Shown here: positions 60,938-64,000 of the stretch, one piece after another
Layout of the letters: each line of letters begins with the position of its first letter
Numbering within the stretch: position 1 is the first letter of the stretch
Assembly (NCBI RefSeq): GCF_003576645.1
Contig: NC_044930.1
Span: 24,189,706-24,253,705, forward strand
Length of the DNA stretch: 64,000 nt
Direction of reading: 5' to 3'
Source: Ipomoea triloba
Taxonomy: Eukaryota > Streptophyta > Magnoliopsida > Solanales > Convolvulaceae
Notes under the pieces: generated by a model
The model's database searches: none
Seen by the model: only the letters and a program-made list of their open reading frames with translations
What the model was told of the DNA's origin: nothing
Position numbers and translations under genes: made by a program

Positions 60938-62630
60938 NCAAACATAAATATTTACAAAATAAATGTTGCAATAAAATTCAATGCTCCAAATTAAATCTCT
61001 TCAACAAAAATTATGAATAAATGATATATTCTCTCAAGGGTGAAGGGAAACATTTTTTTTTTATGGTTAAGGGTTTAATGACAAGGTTAGGACTCAATTA
61101 CCTTAATCTTCCTTTTAATGCATATGAGGAATATTAGGATAATTAAGAACAAAAGAAAATAAATACAACGGGGTTTAACAAAAAATTCAAAAGGCTCAAC
61201 GGGGGTAACAAGGGTAACATATATAACGGGTAGGTTTAAAGGCTCGGGCTAACAAAAATGGCCTATATCATTTCTAAGCATGCAATCATTAGACTTCACA
61301 AAGAGAGTATTATGACAAGATATAACAATTAAACCAACACCGGTATCTCACATAAGCTTTCACTAGCAATGCACAACACACTAGATCAATAATTTATCCA
61401 ATTGATTAATGGTTAACAAGGATATTGGCAAGAGAATAGCTTAATCATATGTTTCACCTTGATTCATCTATCACAAGTCAAATTGTAACAAGTCCAAAAC
61501 AAACCACCAACCAACAAGGAGGGAATAATCACAACTTCTAGCATGATAGCAATTCATTCACAAAATAAGCTCATGAGTCATCCAAGCAAAATTTCAATAT
61601 ATGTTCACTCCCCCACACTTAAAAATTTACATCGTCCTCGATGTAAAATAAAATAATGCACAATAGGGGGAGGAGAAATTGGATCAATTAAACAAGATAA
61701 TACATTAAAGCACAAATTAACATAAGGAGCAAGTGAAAGGTAAAGAAAACTCCCTTAATGAATTTCTTGTCCACCCTCAAGAGTCATCAAGAAGCCTCTT
61801 CAAATCAAAACATACTCCTCAATGTTGATCCAAAAATTATGAGTGATGTGGTGATGCCCATTTTTTTCGTGATTGATTTCTCCACTCTCCTCAAGTGCAT
61901 GCAAATATTCCCTTAGAGATGCTACAACAAAAACAAAATACAAAACAAAACAAAACACAATAAAAACATAAAAATGAACTAGTCTCCTAGAATCAATATT
62001 TGTTAATGTCAACACAAAAACCACTCCCCGGCAACGACGCCAATTTGGTTGTAACTTTTAGGTACACGCAAATACCCGGAGTATTCCGGGGTTATCGATC
62101 CACAGGGAATGGTTGGTCAAGCACTAACTCGAATTGATTCTTGTGAAGCTAGTTCGACAATAACATGGTTATAACAACAAAACTAAATAACAAAAATAAA
62201 AACAACAAATGAAGAGAGATATATTAGATGCAACATATGTAAGGATATGGATCGGGTCAATGCCCATCATGAGTCAAACAAATGTAGAAAAGAAGTTTTA
62301 TCCCTTGTGAATGGAGGAAATGCACTAAAGTCCTCGGTGCCACTCTCGTGATCTACCCGAATGTGCCAAACCGCAAGTTATCTACTCTCGTAGTCTACAA
62401 GCGAGGCTCGTCTTAAAGATCCTAAGCAAATCAACATGCCCAAACTCAAGTTAATCCTACAAGTTGTGAGGAGGCAGCCTAAACTAACCTCTAGATTCCA
62501 ACACGCTGTCACCCGTGAAGGAACCGTTTTGGCTAACTTCTAAATTCCAACCCGCTCTCGCCAGTGAAGGAACCGAAGATTAGCCGAGAAATCCCCCTAC
62601 AATTTATCAAGCTCTCGCATTGTATAAATN
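60938..62630. other. Second duplicated contig between single-N joins
   Basis: 60939-62629 repeats 59247-60937 (1691 bp, constant offset 1692), and both copies end with the same TTGTATAAAT immediately before an N (60938, 62630). A contig wholly contained in the end of its neighbour is the simplest reading. The sequence after 62630 then continues the same LTR. Confidence 0.85.
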
Positions 62631-63225
62631 GAAAAGGGACTAATCTAATCTCAAAATTGGATATTGAAGAATGGAGAAATGAGGGGTATTTATAGTTGGG
62701 CAAAGGCAGGGGCAAAATTGGAATTTGGACTGCAGAATTCTCGCGCATGGTCAACGATTTTCGCCGCGGCGAGCCTAATTCTCGTCGCGGCGAAAGTCCA
62801 AAAATCCAGGCAGTGTGAAAATGGACAATAGGCGTCTGTTTCAGGACGCAGACAGACGCCTATTGTCCTCCTCCAAAATCTCTGCAGAATCTTCCACTTT
62901 CTCTTTTTGCTTTTGGCTCCATGTTTTATGCCTCTTTTTGCCTTCTTTCATTTGTCTTTTGCTTCCCACTCATCACATCATTCCACCAAATCATATCTTC
63001 CACCTACTTGGTGCAATTAAATATACACATACAAAACAAGATTATAAATGCCACTACAAAATATTAATATTATGCTCAATTATCAAATCTTCATCATCTT
63101 TGGTCAAATAATAATTATTTATCACAATGAAGAAATTCAATATTATTAAGAACATAATATAAATATTTAGTGGTAGAAATGGATTTAAATATGGGGTAAA
63201 AATATGACCAAATATACTCTTATCA

Positions 63226-63644
63226 GCTATGCGGTCTTCTATGGTACTAATCTGATTTCTTGGGTCTCCATGAAGCAGCGCACAGTTGCTCGTTCGTCTA
63301 CTGAAGCTGAGTACAAAGGTTTAGCTGACGTAGCTGCTGAAGTCACATGGGTCGTTTCCTTGCTTCGTGAATTACGGCTACACTCTAGTCAGCCTGCGAC
63401 GTTATGGTGTGATAATCTCGGCGCTACTTACATGGTAGCGAATCCCGTCTTTAATGATAGGACTAAGCATGTTGAAGTCGATTATCACTTTGTTCGCGAT
63501 AAAGTTGCCTCCGGGGAGTTACAAGTTTGTTTTGTCTCCACTCAAGATCAGCTTGCGGATATCTTCACCAAACCGCTGCCTGCTCCACGTTTTCAGACTC
63601 TTCGTGCCAAGCTCAATGTTGTGCCACCCCAACCTTGTGCTTGA
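63226..63644 (+). pseudogene. Copia RNase H domain (C-terminal end of pol)
   Basis: After the nested insertion the copia frame resumes with YAVFYGTNLISW, then KQRTVARSSTEAEY (the RNase H catalytic Glu region), LWCDNLGA with the Asp, HVEVDYHFVRDKV and ADIFTKPLP, ending at the stop 63642-63644. The segment itself has no internal stop. It is separated from its RT, so this copy cannot act. Confidence 0.88.
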
Positions 63645-63651
63645 GGGGGCA
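63641..63651 (+). other. Polypurine tract of the copia element
   Basis: TTGAGGGGGCA directly precedes the 3' LTR, the position of the plus-strand primer. Confidence 0.7.
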
Positions 63652-63816
63652 TGTGAGTTATGTTATGTTACGTTTATTATTTTATATCATAGTCCTAATG
63701 TTTATTGTTAGTCAATGTTTACTTACCTGTCGAATAGGGGAGGTTATAGCTACCTCTCTTATAGATGCACTAGGACTCTGTAATTCAGTTCAATTCAATC
63801 TAATCCTACGTTCATC
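63652..63816 (+). repeat. 3' LTR of the plus-strand copia element
   Basis: 165 bp matching 53493-53659, followed by the AAGAA duplication (63817-63821). Differences from the 5' LTR include the AT indel, GTAGAATAAGG against GTCGAATAGGG and one base in TAGATG(T/C)ACT. This pair is more diverged than the LTRs of the 13-kb element. Confidence 0.85.
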
Positions 63817-64000
63817 AAGAAATACACCACAATGAAAATGCATAAAACACCTCATAACTCCCATGTTTCTAATTGTGCATTTCTTAACACTGTGTGGTGT
63901 ATTTTTAATACGTAGTGGTGTGTTTTTGGTGATGTGTACCTAATAGTGCATATTTGTGTGGTGTATTTCTTAACATTGAGTGGTGCAAACTGCACTGACC

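Larger units (their letters stand above)
57012..63225 (-). mobile_element. Gypsy-like LTR derivative nested in the copia element
   Basis: On the minus strand, TGGCGTCGTTGCCGGGGA at 60350-60333 is the PBS type of Athila/Tat-group elements. It directly follows an LTR end containing CCCTGTGGATCGATAACCCC. The LTR begins at 63225 with TGATAAGAG; a TATA-like CTATAAATAC is at 62695-62686. Further along, CATCGAGGACGATGTAAAT and AAGTGTGGGGGAGTG near 59950-59920 match the 3' non-coding region of such elements. No gag or pol lies between them, so it is a deletion derivative. I found no left LTR. Corrected for duplication the insert is about 2.9 kb. Confidence 0.6.
53488..63821 (+). mobile_element. Ty1/copia retrotransposon, disrupted and interrupted
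   Basis: The element runs 53493-63816, flanked by AAGAA on both sides (53488-53492, 63817-63821). LTRs are about 167 and 165 bp. Order: LTR, PBS-like TGGTATCAGCC, gag, protease, integrase, RT, a nested gypsy-like insertion with assembly duplications, RNase H, purine tract, LTR. The order PR-INT-RT-RH defines Ty1/copia. The polyprotein keeps one reading frame but carries five stops before the insertion, so it is non-functional. Confidence 0.9.
53425..64000. mobile_element. MITE (second copy) split by the copia element; right end outside the window
   Basis: 53425-53492 has GTTCAAATGTGGTCGCGCCTT and CACCACTCAATGTTAAGAA, the left part of the MITE seen at 9413-9752. The sequence resumes at 63817 with AAGAAATACACCAC and continues through AGTGGTG and CTTAACATTGAGTGGTG words to the window end. 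Joining across the copia target duplication gives a segment inverted-symmetric with about 63955-63985, which confirms the insertion point. Confidence 0.75.

Overview
The window is AT-rich nuclear DNA from a flowering plant. Three spliced plant genes with canonical GT-AG introns are present: a PSTAIRE cyclin-dependent kinase, an Aux/IAA repressor and an RWP-RK protein. They sit among Ty1/copia and Ty3/gypsy-like LTR retrotransposons, a LINE, tRNA-derived SINEs, Mutator-like and hAT-like elements and foldback MITEs. The gene set and TE types fit a core eudicot. A Convolvulaceae/Ipomoea-like asterid is my guess, not something the sequence proves.

Layout. 1-13062: gene-free, AT-rich, with a foldback MITE (3064-3481), an inverted SINE pair (5439-5651), a GTGGACC-ended foldback element (5751-6284), a MITE at 9413-9752 and dispersed repeats. 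13063-19594: a Ty1/copia-type retrotransposon on the minus strand with 457-bp LTRs that differ at one base and a perfect 5-bp target duplication. Its integrase/RT region is full of stops, but it carries, antisense to itself, an apparently intact three-exon RWP-RK gene (16772-17696). 20229-22817: a Mutator-like element with an alpha/beta-hydrolase fragment, a nested hAT element and a tandem triplication across the hAT edge. 22820-28550: a mosaic of repeated kinase-derived fragments, a repeated unknown peptide, a head-to-head LTR/PBS palindrome and a solo LTR. 28561-30499: a foldback element interrupted by a Pack-MULE that holds head-to-head first exons of an isopentenyl-diphosphate isomerase gene and an FkbM-type methyltransferase gene. 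30713-37700: hAT-like and MULE-type MITEs and tandem repeats.

37800-45500 is the only ordinary genic island. It holds a complete CDKA-type kinase gene (8 coding exons, 294 aa, plus strand) converging on a complete Aux/IAA gene (4 coding exons, 245 aa, minus strand). CDKA drives the cell cycle and Aux/IAA proteins repress auxin responses. Their adjacency is positional, and nothing in the sequence shows co-regulation.

45540-53420 is gene-free, with an hAT-like MITE, a degenerate minisatellite, a truncated LINE and a SINE. 53425-64000: a MITE split by a copia element (53493-63816), itself split by a minus-strand gypsy-like LTR derivative. Three single-N joins (57459, 60938, 62630) border two near-perfect 1.6-1.7-kb direct duplications that look like unresolved contig overlaps, so this part is over-long in the assembly.
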